64,000 nt of DNA from Nocardioides sp. Iso805N. Its GTDB lineage: Bacteria > Actinomycetota > Actinomycetes > Propionibacteriales > Nocardioidaceae. This document shows, in pieces, positions 50,770-61,400 of the stretch; position 1 is the stretch's first letter; each line of letters starts with the position of its first letter. The translations under genes and the position numbers were made by a program. The stretch lies in the NCBI RefSeq assembly GCF_000364605.1, contig NZ_KB822575.1:482237-546236 (forward strand), read 5' to 3'. Under the pieces are notes generated by a model. It saw nothing but the letters and a program-made list of their open reading frames with translations. It searched no databases and was not told where the DNA came from.

Positions 50770-51791
50770 CGGCGCAGCCCTGGCAGGCTGCCGGTGATCG
50801 CCCGGGTTGCGGGATGCGCTGCGGGCTCGGCAGGCTGGGCGGACTGGGCAGGCTGGGCGGCCTGGGCGACGGGTGCGGGCGGGGTGGCAGCAGAGCCGGG
50901 CGCCGTGGTCGCGACCGCGGGGTCGTAGCGGTCGAGCAACCGGCCGATCTTCTGCGCCCGCAGCGGCACCAGTCGACCGTCAGCGACCGCTCGGGCGAGG
51001 GTGGCGCGGGCCAGTGCGACGTAGGAGCCGAGCGTCTGCGGGGCGTTGGCGTCGATGTCGGCCAGGTGCGCGGCCACCGTGCCCGCGTCACCGCGCACGA
51101 TCGGGCCGGTCAGTGCGGCGTCGCCCTGCTCCAGGGCATTGTCGAGGGCGGCGGTCAGCAGGGGGCGCAGCGTGCCGGCCGGGTCGGCCGCACCGGCGGC
51201 GGCGAGGATCTCCATCGCCTCGGTGACCAGGGTGACCAGGTGGTTCGCGCCGTGCGCGAGCCCGGCGTGGTAGAGCGTGCGCATCTCTTCGGGCACCCAC
51301 ATCGGGTGGCCGCCGAGGTCGAGCGCGAGTGCTTCGGCGACGGCGCGGTCGGGGCCGGTCGCGGTCAGCCCGAAGACACAGCCGGAGAGGCGGTCGAGGT
51401 CGACGGCGGTCCCGGTGAACGTCATTGCCGGATGCAGAGCGATCGGATGCGCGCCGACGGCCACGGCGGGCTCGAGGACCTCGAGACCATGGCGACCCGA
51501 GGTGTGCACGACGTACTGGACCTCGTGCAGCGCGCCCGCGTCGGCCAGCGTCCGGACGACGTTGCCGAGCATGTCGTCGGGCACGGTCAGCAGCAGGACG
51601 TCGCACGCGCGGGCGACGGCGGTCGGCTTCGCCACCGGCACGTCGGGAAGCAGGGCGGCGATCCGGCCGCGAGAGGCGTCCGACTCGCCTGCGACGGCCA
51701 CGATCTCGTGACCGGCTGCGCGGAGGGCGGCTGCCAGGACGGCGCCGACGCGTCCAGCGCCGACGACGCCCACCCGGTAAGGGTGGAACAT
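50766..51791 (-). CDS. Rossmann-fold DUF2520 protein of the pantothenate operon
   Basis: 341 aa. N-terminal NAD(P)-binding loop VGVVGAGRVGAVLAAALRAAGH, then PVAKPTAVARACDVLLLTVPDD, and a helical DUF2520 domain (LYHAGLAHGANHLVTLV) resembling the 6-phosphogluconate/ketopantoate reductase C-terminal fold. A role as a ketopantoate reductase substitute is suggested by its place ahead of panC, but is unproven. An AAAGG site precedes ATG at 51791. The C terminus carries a low-complexity AQPAQSAQPAEPAA stretch. Confidence 0.85.
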   Translation of the reverse strand: MFHPYRVGVVGAGRVGAVLAAALRAAGHEIVAVAGESDASRGRIAALLPDVPVAKPTAVARACDVLLLTVPDDMLGNVVRTLADAGALHEVQYVVHTSGRHGLEVLEPAVAVGAHPIALHPAMTFTGTAVDLDRLSGCVFGLTATGPDRAVAEALALDLGGHPMWVPEEMRTLYHAGLAHGANHLVTLVTEAMEILAAAGAADPAGTLRPLLTAALDNALEQGDAALTGPIVRGDAGTVAAHLADIDANAPQTLGSYVALARATLARAVADGRLVPLRAQKIGRLLDRYDPAVATTAPGSAATPPAPVAQAAQPAQSAQPAEPAAHPATRAITGSLPGLRR

Positions 51792-51968
51792 GCGGTGACC
51801 TTTCGTTCCAGTCCCGCCGACCACCTCCCACGCGGGAGGCCGGAACGGGTACCAGACGGTGTGTTCACAACAGAAGCACTGCCAACCGTACGTCGGCCTC
51901 CCGGGGCGGCGGAATGGCTTCGCCTATGGCCTGGCTCACACTGGTCCGGCGTGCCCGACGACGCCAGG

Positions 51969-53201
51969 TCAGTCCTTGACGCGCGTACGACGAGCCCGCT
52001 GACCGACCCGCTTGCGCAACTCGGCGGTCAGCTCGCGCCAGCTGAGTCCCTCGAGCACCTCGGCGCGGCTCGGGCCCGGGGCAGGAGCAGGAGCAGGCTT
52101 CGGCTCGCCGAAGTTCCAGGACCGGCGGCTGGCCTGGGAGAGCACGCCGGCGATCGCCTGCGCGGCGGCCTCGATCGGCACGTCGGTGACCTCGGTGTGC
52201 GCAGGCTCGTCCTCCCCGCGCAGTCGCGGCGTACGGGCGAGCATGTCCAGGTCGCCCACGACCCGGACACCACTGCCGGCGATCTCGCGGACATGCCGGG
52301 CCATGTCGTCGACCACCGTCTCCAGCGCCCAGGCAGGCAGCGCGAGTCGCTGCTCGTCCGCCGCCGGCTTGCGGGCCTGCAGCATCCGCAACGCGGCGCC
52401 GTTGGCGAGATAGCGCTGGTAGTTCGGCCAGGCCACGTCGTGCTCGCGCAGCACCATGTTGGTCTGACGCAGCATCTCCAGCTCCGGGACGGAGAGGCTG
52501 CGGTTGGAGCGGGACAGACCGCCTGACTCGAGGAAGCCGACGGGCAGGCCGAGCATCCGCTCGAAGACCTCGAACACGAAGCCGTGGTCGGCCGGGTCGA
52601 GCACCACCACCGTGACGTTCTCCGGGCCTGCGGCCTCGGCCCATCGGCGAACGAGCATGCCCTGGTCGTGCCGGACATGCACCCGGTCGACAACCTCCTG
52701 CGGGCGCGGACGCTGGAGCACGCGTTGCAGCCACTCGTCGAAGACCCCGACGTTGCCCGCCTTGTTGTACTCCTGCCAGATCGAGGGCAGCATCGAGCCG
52801 TAGTCGCGCAGCGTGATCACCACGTGGGTCCGCTCCCCGATCGCATCCACGAAGCGCTTGGCCATCGCATCGTCGGATCCTGCGGCGTACTCGTGCCCCA
52901 TCAGGATCCGGCGTTCGTGGTCCGCCTCGACCTCCGCCATCAGCGCGTCCCACTTCGCGCGGTCCGGCGCGGGGTTGGACCCTGGAGCGCCTACCCAACC
53001 GATCGGGCGGCCGACGAAGGAGGCGACCTCGTGCCGGTGCGCACGCCGGGGACCGGGATAGCGCACGCCGTGCGCCAGCAGCTGCTCGCGGTGGTCGGCG
53101 GCAGCGGCTTGAAGGGTCGTGGAGGCGGTCTTGGGCGGCCCGATGTGGAACAGGCGAGCCCGCGACGGCAGCAACAGGTTGTCAGAGAGATTGCGGCTCA
53201 T
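51969..53201 (-). CDS. Sulfotransferase family protein
   Basis: 410 aa. The PAPS phosphate-binding loop is FHIGPPKTASTTLQ (residues 18-31), and a VVITLRDYGSMLPSIW segment fits the PAPS 3'-phosphate site. It would transfer sulfate to a hydroxyl of an acceptor. Adjacent teichoic acid genes suggest a wall polymer or its precursor as acceptor (inference). The C-terminal ~100 residues are specific to this protein, ending in a basic stretch. ATG at 53201. Divergent from the IspD-SDR gene. Confidence 0.78.
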   Translation of the reverse strand: MSRNLSDNLLLPSRARLFHIGPPKTASTTLQAAAADHREQLLAHGVRYPGPRRAHRHEVASFVGRPIGWVGAPGSNPAPDRAKWDALMAEVEADHERRILMGHEYAAGSDDAMAKRFVDAIGERTHVVITLRDYGSMLPSIWQEYNKAGNVGVFDEWLQRVLQRPRPQEVVDRVHVRHDQGMLVRRWAEAAGPENVTVVVLDPADHGFVFEVFERMLGLPVGFLESGGLSRSNRSLSVPELEMLRQTNMVLREHDVAWPNYQRYLANGAALRMLQARKPAADEQRLALPAWALETVVDDMARHVREIAGSGVRVVGDLDMLARTPRLRGEDEPAHTEVTDVPIEAAAQAIAGVLSQASRRSWNFGEPKPAPAPAPGPSRAEVLEGLSWRELTAELRKRVGQRARRTRVKD

Positions 53202-53303
53202 CGGGGTCGACCCTAGCCATGATTCCTGTGAAGTGCCCGCGAAGGCCTGTGTGGGAAACTTGCCCGCGGTCTCGGACGACGGGGCCCGACCATGAGGAGT
53301 GAG

Positions 53304-54734
53304 ATGTCGAAGCTGCGCAACGTGGCCGTGCTGCTGGCCGGAGGTGTCGGCACCCGCGTCGGCCTCGACCTGCCCAAGCAGCTGATCAAGGTCGCGGGCA
53401 TGCCGATCATGGAGCACACCCTCGGCATCCTGGACGCACACCCCGAGGTCGACGAGATCATCATCATGATGGCGCCGGGCCACCTCGACGCGGTGCACGC
53501 GATGACGCGCAGCGGCCGCTACCCCAAGGTCACCAAGATCCTCGAGGGCGCCGGAACCCGCAACGACACCACCCAGGCCGCGCTCGCGGCGCTGGGACCG
53601 ATCTCCGGGGGGGAGGAGGACTGTAACGTCCTGCTCCACGACGCGGTCCGCCCGCTGCTGAGCAACCGGATCGTCAGCGACTGCTTCCAGGCACTGGAGA
53701 CCTACCAGGCCGTCGACGTGGCCATCCCGAGCGCCGACACGATCATCGAGCTCGCCGACGACAACACCATCGCCGAGATCCCGGACCGCTCCCGGCTGCG
53801 CCGCGGCCAGACGCCGCAGGCCTTCCTCGCCTCGGTGCTCAAGGCGGCCTACGACAACGCCAACCAGGACCCCGACTTCAAGGCCACCGACGACTGCTCG
53901 GTGGTGCTGCGCTACCTGCCCGGCGTCAAGATCTGGGTCGTCCCCGGCGACGAGCAGAACATGAAGGTCACCGAGCCGATCGACGTCTACCTCGCCGACA
54001 AGCTGTTCCAGCTCAACGCGCACCAGCCGCTGCCGGACAACACCGAGGACGACTACCGCGCCGCACTGGCCGGCAAGACGATCGTCATCTTCGGCGGCTC
54101 CTACGGCATCGGCGCCGACATCGCCCGGCTCGCGCAGGAGTACGGCGCGAACGTCGCCTCCTACTCCCGCTCGGCGACGGGGACCGACGTCGCCCGTCGC
54201 GCCGACATCGCGGCAGCGGCCGCCGACGCCCTGGAACGCTTCGGCCGGATCGACTTCGTGGTCAACACCGCCGGCGTGCTGCCGATCGCCGACCTGGTGG
54301 ACACCTCGGAGGAGACGATCTGGTCGGCGACCGAGATCAACTACATCGCCCCGATCCTGATCGCCCAGGAGTTCCACCCGCACCTCAAGGCGACCCAGGG
54401 CTCACTGCTTCTGTTCACGTCCTCGTCCTACACCCGCGGACGCAAGGGCTACAGCCTCTACTCCTCGGCCAAGGCCGGGACGGTCAACCTGACCCAGGCG
54501 CTGGCCGACGAGTGGGCCGAGGACGGCGTCCGGATCAACGTGGTCAACCCGGAGCGGACCGGCACCCCGATGCGCACCAAGGCCTTCGGCGACGAGCCGG
54601 CCGACTCACTGCTGCAGTCCGAGGCAGTCGCGCTGGCCTCCCTGGACACGCTGATCGGCAAGGGCACCGGCCACGTGGTGGACCTGCGCCGGCTCGACCC
54701 GATCGCCGCAGCGCTGGCCAGCGGGCTCGAATAG
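53304..54734 (+). CDS. Bifunctional CDP-ribitol-type cytidylyltransferase / SDR reductase
   Basis: 476 aa fusion. Residues ~5-235 are an IspD/TarI-like cytidylyltransferase: VAVLLAGGVGTRVGLDLPKQ, EGAGTRNDTTQAAL, VLLHDAVRPLLS. Residues ~245-476 are a short-chain dehydrogenase: IVIFGGSYGIGADIARLA, VNTAGVLP, YSLYSSAKAG with the Tyr-x3-Lys-type catalytic pair. The same order occurs in Haemophilus Bcs1, which reduces ribulose-5-phosphate and activates it to CDP-ribitol. Start at ATG 53304 (AGGAG just before). It presumably supplies the neighbouring TagF-like enzymes. Confidence 0.85.
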   Translation: MSKLRNVAVLLAGGVGTRVGLDLPKQLIKVAGMPIMEHTLGILDAHPEVDEIIIMMAPGHLDAVHAMTRSGRYPKVTKILEGAGTRNDTTQAALAALGPISGGEEDCNVLLHDAVRPLLSNRIVSDCFQALETYQAVDVAIPSADTIIELADDNTIAEIPDRSRLRRGQTPQAFLASVLKAAYDNANQDPDFKATDDCSVVLRYLPGVKIWVVPGDEQNMKVTEPIDVYLADKLFQLNAHQPLPDNTEDDYRAALAGKTIVIFGGSYGIGADIARLAQEYGANVASYSRSATGTDVARRADIAAAAADALERFGRIDFVVNTAGVLPIADLVDTSEETIWSATEINYIAPILIAQEFHPHLKATQGSLLLFTSSSYTRGRKGYSLYSSAKAGTVNLTQALADEWAEDGVRINVVNPERTGTPMRTKAFGDEPADSLLQSEAVALASLDTLIGKGTGHVVDLRRLDPIAAALASGLE

Positions 54735-54738
54735 GGGA

Positions 54739-54807
54739 TTTTGCAGGCTCGAATCGGGACTTTCGCAGCCCTCACGGCCGCAAAGATCACGACTCGAGCC
54801 TGCAAAA
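54739..54807. terminator. Long hairpin between the IspD-SDR gene and the convergent TagF-like gene
   Basis: TTTTGCAGGCTCGAATCG (54739-54756) and CGACTCGAGCCTGCAAAA (54790-54807) pair at 17 of 18 positions, with terminal T/A runs giving a U tract on each strand. The loop of 33 bases contains a smaller CTTT/AAAG pairing. A bidirectional terminator fits. Confidence 0.8.
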
Positions 54808-54821
54808 GGCACGACTCGACG

Positions 54822-57800
54822 TCAGTCGGTGAAGAAAGCCTCCACGACGCGCGCGGCGGCCCGCCCATCGGCCTTGTAGTTGTACTTCGCGTTGAAGGCG
54901 GCGATCCGAGGAGTCCACTCGCGGGCCAGCGCGTCGAGGTCGGCGAGCGCGTGGATCACCTGGTCGGCGGTGTCGAGCAGCGGGCCGGGGGCGGTGTCAC
55001 GGTAGTCGTAGAGGAAGCCGCGGATGCCGCCCGTGTAGTCGGCCAGGTCGGGCACGAGGAACACCATCGGGCGGCCGGTCAGGGCGAAGTCGAAGCGCAG
55101 CGAGCTGTAGTCGAGGACGGCCGCGTCGGAGGCGACGATCAGGTCGTTGATCTCCGGGTAGCTCGTGACATCGATCAGGCGAGCGCCCTCGGAGCGCTTC
55201 AGCACCGCCGCGTGGAAGCGGTGGCCGCGCATCAGCACCACATAGTCATCGCCCAGCCGCCGCGAGGCCTCCGCGACGTCGAGGTGGTGCACCGCCTCGG
55301 CCTCACGCCAGTTCGTGGCCTGGTCGTCGCGCCACGTCGGCGCGTAGAGGATCACCTTCTGGTCGGGCCGGATGCCGAGCCGTTCGCGTGTCGCCTGCCG
55401 CCGGAGAGCAGCACCAGCGTCGACGATCGCGTCGTCGCGTGGATAGCCGTCGGAGTGGATCGGGCCGTCGTAGCGGTACTCGGTGCGGTAGTGCACGTCC
55501 ATCTCCGGGGCCGGCGTGAGGATCAGCGTCCAGTCCCGCGAGGTGCGGTCGAGCTCGAGCTGGATGCGGCGCTCGGTGAAGCCCTTCGCCGTCCACATCC
55601 GCACCCCCATCGACTTGGCCGGATAGCCGTGGAACGTCTGCAGCATCTTCTGCCCCGGCCGCGCCCTGAACCAGCGGTCGGGGTCGACATTCATGCACAG
55701 GTACTTCGCGGTGGTCATCGCCCGGTAGTACGCACGCGAGAACAACACCACCGGGACGCCACCCTCCGGCACCCACGACGAGGAGTCGAAGACGCCCCAG
55801 TAGATGGTCAGCTCGGGCCGGGTACGGCGCAGCTCCTCGTGCAGCGCGAGCTGGGAGTCGGTGGCCGAGGCCCCGGCGTAGGCCTGGAAGTAGACGGCGT
55901 TCTCGTCGAGGGGACCGGGCCCGTCGGCGCCCACCCCGGCCGCCCAGTCCTGGAGGCGACCCTGGTTGAACGGCCCACGCTCGTCAGCGCCGAGCGGGCG
56001 GATCAGCCAGATCCCGGGCTCCCCGGAGCGGACGCTGGTCAGGTAGCGGAAGCCGCCCCACACGCCCTGCTGGTCGAAGACGGCGATGAGACGCTCGCCG
56101 TACACGACGTGGCCGGCGCCACCGTCGACCGTCGCCTCGAGGGTGTAGTAGCCCTGCGGGATCGCGCGCTCGCCCAGCCGCCACTCATCCCACCGCGTAC
56201 TGATCCGGGCGGTGACCTCGCTGGCATCGCCCTCGAGCAGAGCGCTGGGGCTGACCCGCTCGCCGGCCAGCGTGATCGTGGCTGCCGTAGGAGTCGCCCC
56301 GAGCCAGCGGCCGCGCACGGCGATGGCGCCATCGACGAGCTGCAGCTCGTCGAGCACCACGGTGCGGGCGGCCTCGACCACGTTGACCCCGCCGTCGAAG
56401 CTGCGGCCCAGAGCGATCGCGCCCTGCCCCGTCGCCGCCCACTCCTCGGCGGCGGTCCAGGCGATGCCGACCTGTCCGGTGGCGGTCTCGGCGACCAGCT
56501 TCCAGCGCAGGTGCTCCTTGCCCTCCCACGGCGCAGGTACGTCGAGGGTGAAGCTCCCGTCGGCCGCCACGTCGGCACGGCCCGAGATGCCACCCATCTC
56601 GACGCGGACGCCCTTGGCCGGCGCACCCGCGAGCAGGCCGGAGACCCGGCGCCCGGATACCTCGGCTGCCACCAGCCGGACGACGTACTCGGGCCTGGCG
56701 ACCACCGCGAAGAGGCTGGCGTCACGGCCGACCACGCCGATGCGGGCGGTGCCGTGCCTGCCGGCCACCTGGCGCAGCGGGAGGTGCGGGGTGCCGACCA
56801 GGTCGGCGATGTCGCGGTCGTCGATCCGGGTCACCGGGCCGACGCGCGTCAGCCCCTGGGTCTCGAGCGACACCTCGAGGGTCCAGGAGACGCCGCCCTC
56901 CTCGGTGCCCCGATCGGCCAGGTCCGCGGCGTCGACGCTCACCGTGAAGGTGCCGAGCGAGACGTCCTGGTAGCGACGGCCGTCGAGCCGGCTGTCGACC
57001 GAGCGGTCCTGGTACTGCCGGACCGGCAGCTCGATACGCCCACGCGCGCTGCTCAGCTCGACGCTCACCTGCGGGGGCTCGGGCAGGTCGACGAAGTCGG
57101 GGTAGGCGAGCAGGTCGATCTCGATCGTGGCCGGGTCGGCCCAACGGGCCGCGCGCACCTCCACGACCAAGGGCGTCTCCGTGTCGGGCATGACGTAGCA
57201 GTCGTCGGGGACGCCGATCTCGGGGTCGCCGCGGTAGGGCAGGTCCGCGACCACGACCCCGTCGGTGACGCTGGTACGCCGCTCGCCGCGCTGGAAGAGC
57301 CGGCCCACCACCATCTGCTCCAGCTCGGGGCGCAGTCCCTGCCGGACCAGCCAGAGCTTGACCTTGGACTCGGCCTGGAGGGTCTGCCACATCGCGTCGC
57401 CGGCGAGGTCGAGGAGCAGGTCGACGTTGTCGCGCAGTCGCGCCCACTGCTCGTCGGTGGCGCGCTCGGCGTCATCGACGAACGGGATGATCGCGGTGTC
57501 CAGCACGCCCCACAGCCAGGCGTCGGTGACCGCCTGGCGCCCGAGGCGCTCCAGCTGCTCCTGGGTGGCACGGTGCTCGGTGAGCCAAGACTCGAGGGTG
57601 CCGAGGATGTCGAGCGCGCTGCCGACGGCGATGCCGTCGCGCCGATCGGTCGGGATGTAGACGTCCTCCGCCATCAGGTCGAAGGTGCCGGCTGCATAGG
57701 AGGCCAGAGCGACGTCGGTACCGGAGGGACGGCGCGGGTCGAAGCGGATGCCGCTGGACTCCCAGAAGCTCCGGCGCCACATCCGGTTGCCCAGGCCGAG

Positions 57801-58379
57801 GTCGGTCGCGGCAATCGGCGCATCGGCGAGCGTCACCGCCGTACGGTGCACCTGGTGCGCGGCGCCGAAGGGCGAGTCGACCACCGGCAGCGGTGTCTGC
57901 GGGGTGCGCATCCGCCCCACCGCAAGGCCCGAGCCGCTCGACTCCAGGCACCGGACCAGCCGGGCGAGGCCGTGCGGCGGCACGTTGTCGCCGCCCTTGG
58001 GGAAGATCACGTAGTCGCCCTTGGCCGCGGACGCGCCTCGGTTGCGCGCGCTGGAGGCATCGGCGGAGACGGTGCGCGAGAGAATGATCCGCCAGTCGGC
58101 GTCGGCGTGCTCGGCGGCGACGGCCCCGACCGCCTCATGCCTGCCCCACGGCTGCAACCGGACCTCGAGATTGCGGTGGGACTGGTTGCGCAGGTCCCAC
58201 AGCATCGGGCCGATCTTGGTGGTGTCCTCGTCGCTGATCGCGAGCACCACCGTGACCAGGGGTCCCCGGAAGCCACCGCGGAACCGCCGGGAGGCTCGGC
58301 CGATCGGTCCCTTGATGCTGCGCGGAGAGGCCTTTCCGGCGTCGCGCAGGGCTTGGATCACTCGCTGCCGCGAACGCAC
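54822..58379 (-). CDS. TagF-like CDP-glycerol/ribitol phosphotransferase with decayed N-terminal GT2 domain
   Basis: 1185 aa. Residues ~40-240 have a GT2 layout (LVTVVLAISDEDTTKIGPM; ARNRGASAAKGDYVIFPKGGD) but the metal DxD, normally DSDD, reads PKGGD (127-131). A beta-rich middle region of ~550 residues follows. The C-terminal ~370 residues are a Glyphos_transf domain: FHGYPAKSMG (H917), VLMRGHR and LDYSSLRFDFALTGRP (DYSS 1090-1093). It would polymerise glycerol- or ribitol-phosphate onto a wall teichoic acid chain at the membrane. GTG at 58379 with AAGGAG 9 bases before it is chosen as start. Confidence 0.85.
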   Translation of the reverse strand: MRSRQRVIQALRDAGKASPRSIKGPIGRASRRFRGGFRGPLVTVVLAISDEDTTKIGPMLWDLRNQSHRNLEVRLQPWGRHEAVGAVAAEHADADWRIILSRTVSADASSARNRGASAAKGDYVIFPKGGDNVPPHGLARLVRCLESSGSGLAVGRMRTPQTPLPVVDSPFGAAHQVHRTAVTLADAPIAATDLGLGNRMWRRSFWESSGIRFDPRRPSGTDVALASYAAGTFDLMAEDVYIPTDRRDGIAVGSALDILGTLESWLTEHRATQEQLERLGRQAVTDAWLWGVLDTAIIPFVDDAERATDEQWARLRDNVDLLLDLAGDAMWQTLQAESKVKLWLVRQGLRPELEQMVVGRLFQRGERRTSVTDGVVVADLPYRGDPEIGVPDDCYVMPDTETPLVVEVRAARWADPATIEIDLLAYPDFVDLPEPPQVSVELSSARGRIELPVRQYQDRSVDSRLDGRRYQDVSLGTFTVSVDAADLADRGTEEGGVSWTLEVSLETQGLTRVGPVTRIDDRDIADLVGTPHLPLRQVAGRHGTARIGVVGRDASLFAVVARPEYVVRLVAAEVSGRRVSGLLAGAPAKGVRVEMGGISGRADVAADGSFTLDVPAPWEGKEHLRWKLVAETATGQVGIAWTAAEEWAATGQGAIALGRSFDGGVNVVEAARTVVLDELQLVDGAIAVRGRWLGATPTAATITLAGERVSPSALLEGDASEVTARISTRWDEWRLGERAIPQGYYTLEATVDGGAGHVVYGERLIAVFDQQGVWGGFRYLTSVRSGEPGIWLIRPLGADERGPFNQGRLQDWAAGVGADGPGPLDENAVYFQAYAGASATDSQLALHEELRRTRPELTIYWGVFDSSSWVPEGGVPVVLFSRAYYRAMTTAKYLCMNVDPDRWFRARPGQKMLQTFHGYPAKSMGVRMWTAKGFTERRIQLELDRTSRDWTLILTPAPEMDVHYRTEYRYDGPIHSDGYPRDDAIVDAGAALRRQATRERLGIRPDQKVILYAPTWRDDQATNWREAEAVHHLDVAEASRRLGDDYVVLMRGHRFHAAVLKRSEGARLIDVTSYPEINDLIVASDAAVLDYSSLRFDFALTGRPMVFLVPDLADYTGGIRGFLYDYRDTAPGPLLDTADQVIHALADLDALAREWTPRIAAFNAKYNYKADGRAAARVVEAFFTD

Positions 58380-58450
58380 GTGCAAGGACTCCTTCGTCGT
58401 GGCCAAGAACGTGGCCGATGCTACCTGCGGCCGCCCTCTAAGATCGCCTC

Positions 58451-61400
58451 GTGGCCCGGCTGAAGAATCGACTCGGTGCACTCGGAGCTCGACTGAGCGA
58501 TCGCCTGGGAGGCAACCGCACTCCTCCCGAGCCCGTCTTGTCGATCGTCGTCCCCGTCTACAACGTGGCGGCGTTCCTGCCCGCGTGCCTAGACTCCCTG
58601 CTCGGCCAGTCCCTGGCCGAGGTTGAGGTGATCTGCGTCGACGACGGGTCGACCGACGACTCGCTCCGGATCCTGCAGGAGTACGCCGCCCGCGACCCAC
58701 GGGTGCAGGTGCTGCAGCAGGCCAATGCCGGCCAGGGCGCCGCCCGCAACACCGCGATGCCGCTGGTGCGCGGGGAGTTCCTGACCTTCGCGGACAGCGA
58801 TGACGAGGTGCCGTCCGACGCCTACCAGGTGATGGTCGAGACGCTGCGGCGGACCGGGTCGGACTGGGTGCTGGGCGGCGCGCAGCGCTACACCCACGGG
58901 CAGATGCTGGAGGTGGTGCGCGGCGCGGCGGTGCACGATCGCGACCGGCTCGGGGTCCGGCTCGACGACTTCCCCATCGCGATCCAGGACATCATCCCGG
59001 GCAACCGGCTGTTCCGGACGGCGTTCTACCGAGAGCAGGTGCCGGCGTACCGGACCGACGTGAAGTACGAGGACCAGGTGCCCTGCCTGGCGGCGTTCGT
59101 CCGCGGTCGCTTCGACGTGCTGGAGCGGGTGACGTATCTGTGGCGCATCCGCGAGGACGCCAGCTCGACCACCCAGCAGAAGACCACGCTGCGCAACCTG
59201 CTCGACCAGGTCGCGGTGATGCGGGAGGCACGCGAGCTGATGCGCGCCGACGCCTCGCCCATCGGCTACGACGCCTGGGTCGGTCGGATGATCGGGGTCG
59301 ACCTCAACGGCTTCGTGCAGCCGGCGCTGGGCGCCGACGAGGAGTTCCGCGACGTGCTGCGTGCGGCATACCGGGAGGTGCTGCCGGAGGCGACGCCCCA
59401 CGCGCTCGCTCACGCGAGCGTCTCCTCGAAGGTACGTGCCGCCCTGATCGGTGCTGACGAGGCCGACTGGGACGGCGTGCGCTCGTTCGAGGAGTACGCC
59501 CAGGTGCACGGCCGGGTGCCGCCCACCCGGGTGGTCGACGGACGCGTCCTGGCCGACCCGGGCCGCGAGGAGCCCTGGCCGCGTGTCCCGGAGTCGATGT
59601 GGGAGCTCGGGGCCTACGAGACGCCGCTGCGCGCTGCCGTGCACGACGTCGCCGTCTCCGGTCAGGATCTGGTCGTGCGCGGGTACGCCGGAACGGGCGC
59701 GATCGACTCGCTCACCTATCCGCCTCTCGTCCATGCATGGCTCGGCGACGTGGCGCTCACCGTCGACCTCCGCCGGGACGCGAACGCGGACCTGTGGGCG
59801 AAGGACCTCAACGCGAGCTTCGCGAACGGGGCCTTCGCCGCACGGGTGCCACTGGCTTCCCTGGCGCCCGGCACGTCGGTGCTGCGGCTGCGGGTCGAGC
59901 AGGCCGGACTGGTCCGCGAAGGCACCGTGCATGAGGTCGCGGAGCACTCCGGGGCCGCACAGCTCACGCCGCTCGGTGCCGGCGGACGGGTGGTGACACC
60001 GGTACTCGGGGACCACGGGTTCGCGGTCTCCGTCGCCCCAGGCGACGCGCCGGGACCCGCGGGTGGCGCGCAGCTGTGGATCACCTCGCTGGCCGTGCGG
60101 GACCGAGTGCCGGATGCCGTCACCGGCACCATCGAGATCGGGGTGCGGTTCTCCGGACTCACGACCGAGGAGGTCACCCGCGCCGAGCTCGGCACGCGCG
60201 ACGTGGTGGTCGCGCGGGCCACGTCGTTCACCACCGTCGACGAGGGATCCGGCATGCTCCGCTTCCCCACCCGGACCAGCCGCCCCGGCGCGCCTTCGGT
60301 CGCGCTGGAGCAGCGCGCCGGCGGACTCTGGGTGCCGCGTGCGGGCCAGTCGCCGGTCGCCGCAAGACCCGCTCCCGAGCTGCAGGCTGACTTGCCGCTG
60401 CTCGCCACCGGCGCTGACCTGCGGCTGCACCTTCGCCGCCGGCCGACCGGCCAGGCCCAGCTGGTCCCCCGCGGTCCGCTGCGGCTCGAGGAGGTGACCC
60501 GCTTCGGCCGGGGTCGGCTGCGGGCGGCGTACTTGTCGGCGGAGGGGGTCGCCCCCGACGTGCCGTCACCCTCGGTGCTGTTCTGGAGCGACGAGGGCCA
60601 CCGGGCCGGCGACGCGCTCGCCGCGGTCGACGCCCGGCTCGCGCAGTCCCGGCCCGACGTGGCCCGGCTCTGGGCTGTGCAGGGCCACGACGTTGTCGTC
60701 CCGGACGGTGCCGTCCCACTCGTGATCGACTCCCCCGACTGGTACGACGCCCTACGCTCGGTGCCGGTCCTGGTGGCAGACGCGGCGCTGCCGGAGTGGT
60801 TCGTCAAGCGTCCGCACCAGCGACTGATCCACGTCGCCCCGGGCTGGCCGGTGGTCTCGATCGGGGCCGCGCACGCTGTGGAGCGCGGCCTTGCGGTCGG
60901 ACTCGCTGCGCTGCTCTCCGACCAAGTGCAGGCCTGGGACCTCCTGGTCGCACCCGGCAAGGAGGCCGCCGAGACGTACCGGCGCGAGACGGGATACGCG
61001 GGTGAGGTGCTGCTGGCCGCCCCCCAGACCGACGCACTGCTCGCCCACCAGGACGGCCTGCGGGCCAAGGTCCGCAGCGAGCTCGGTCTCGCCCCCGATG
61101 CTCAGGTGGTGCTCTACGCACCGACCTACCGCGACTCGCGATCAAGCCGGGTCGAGGCCGCCCCGATGTACGACGGCCTGGATCTCGCGGTGCTCGCCGA
61201 GAGACTCGGACCCGGCTACACCGTCATGGTGCACGCCCACCGGCACGACGCCCGGGCCGCGGAGAGACGGGCACGGAGCGCATCTGTCATCGACGTCAGC
61301 GTCTATCCACGAGCCTCCGAGCTGCTGCTGGCCGCCGACGCCGCGGTGCTCGACTACGGCGCCGAGCGGATCGACTGGGCACTGACCGGCAAGCCGGCCG

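Noticed and set aside
54741..58463. 1240-residue open frame on the plus strand opposite the TagF-like gene
   Set aside because: Shadow frame caused by high GC: the minus-strand protein has clear domains and motifs, and the plus-strand reading is low-complexity and Arg/Asp/Val-rich without any motif.
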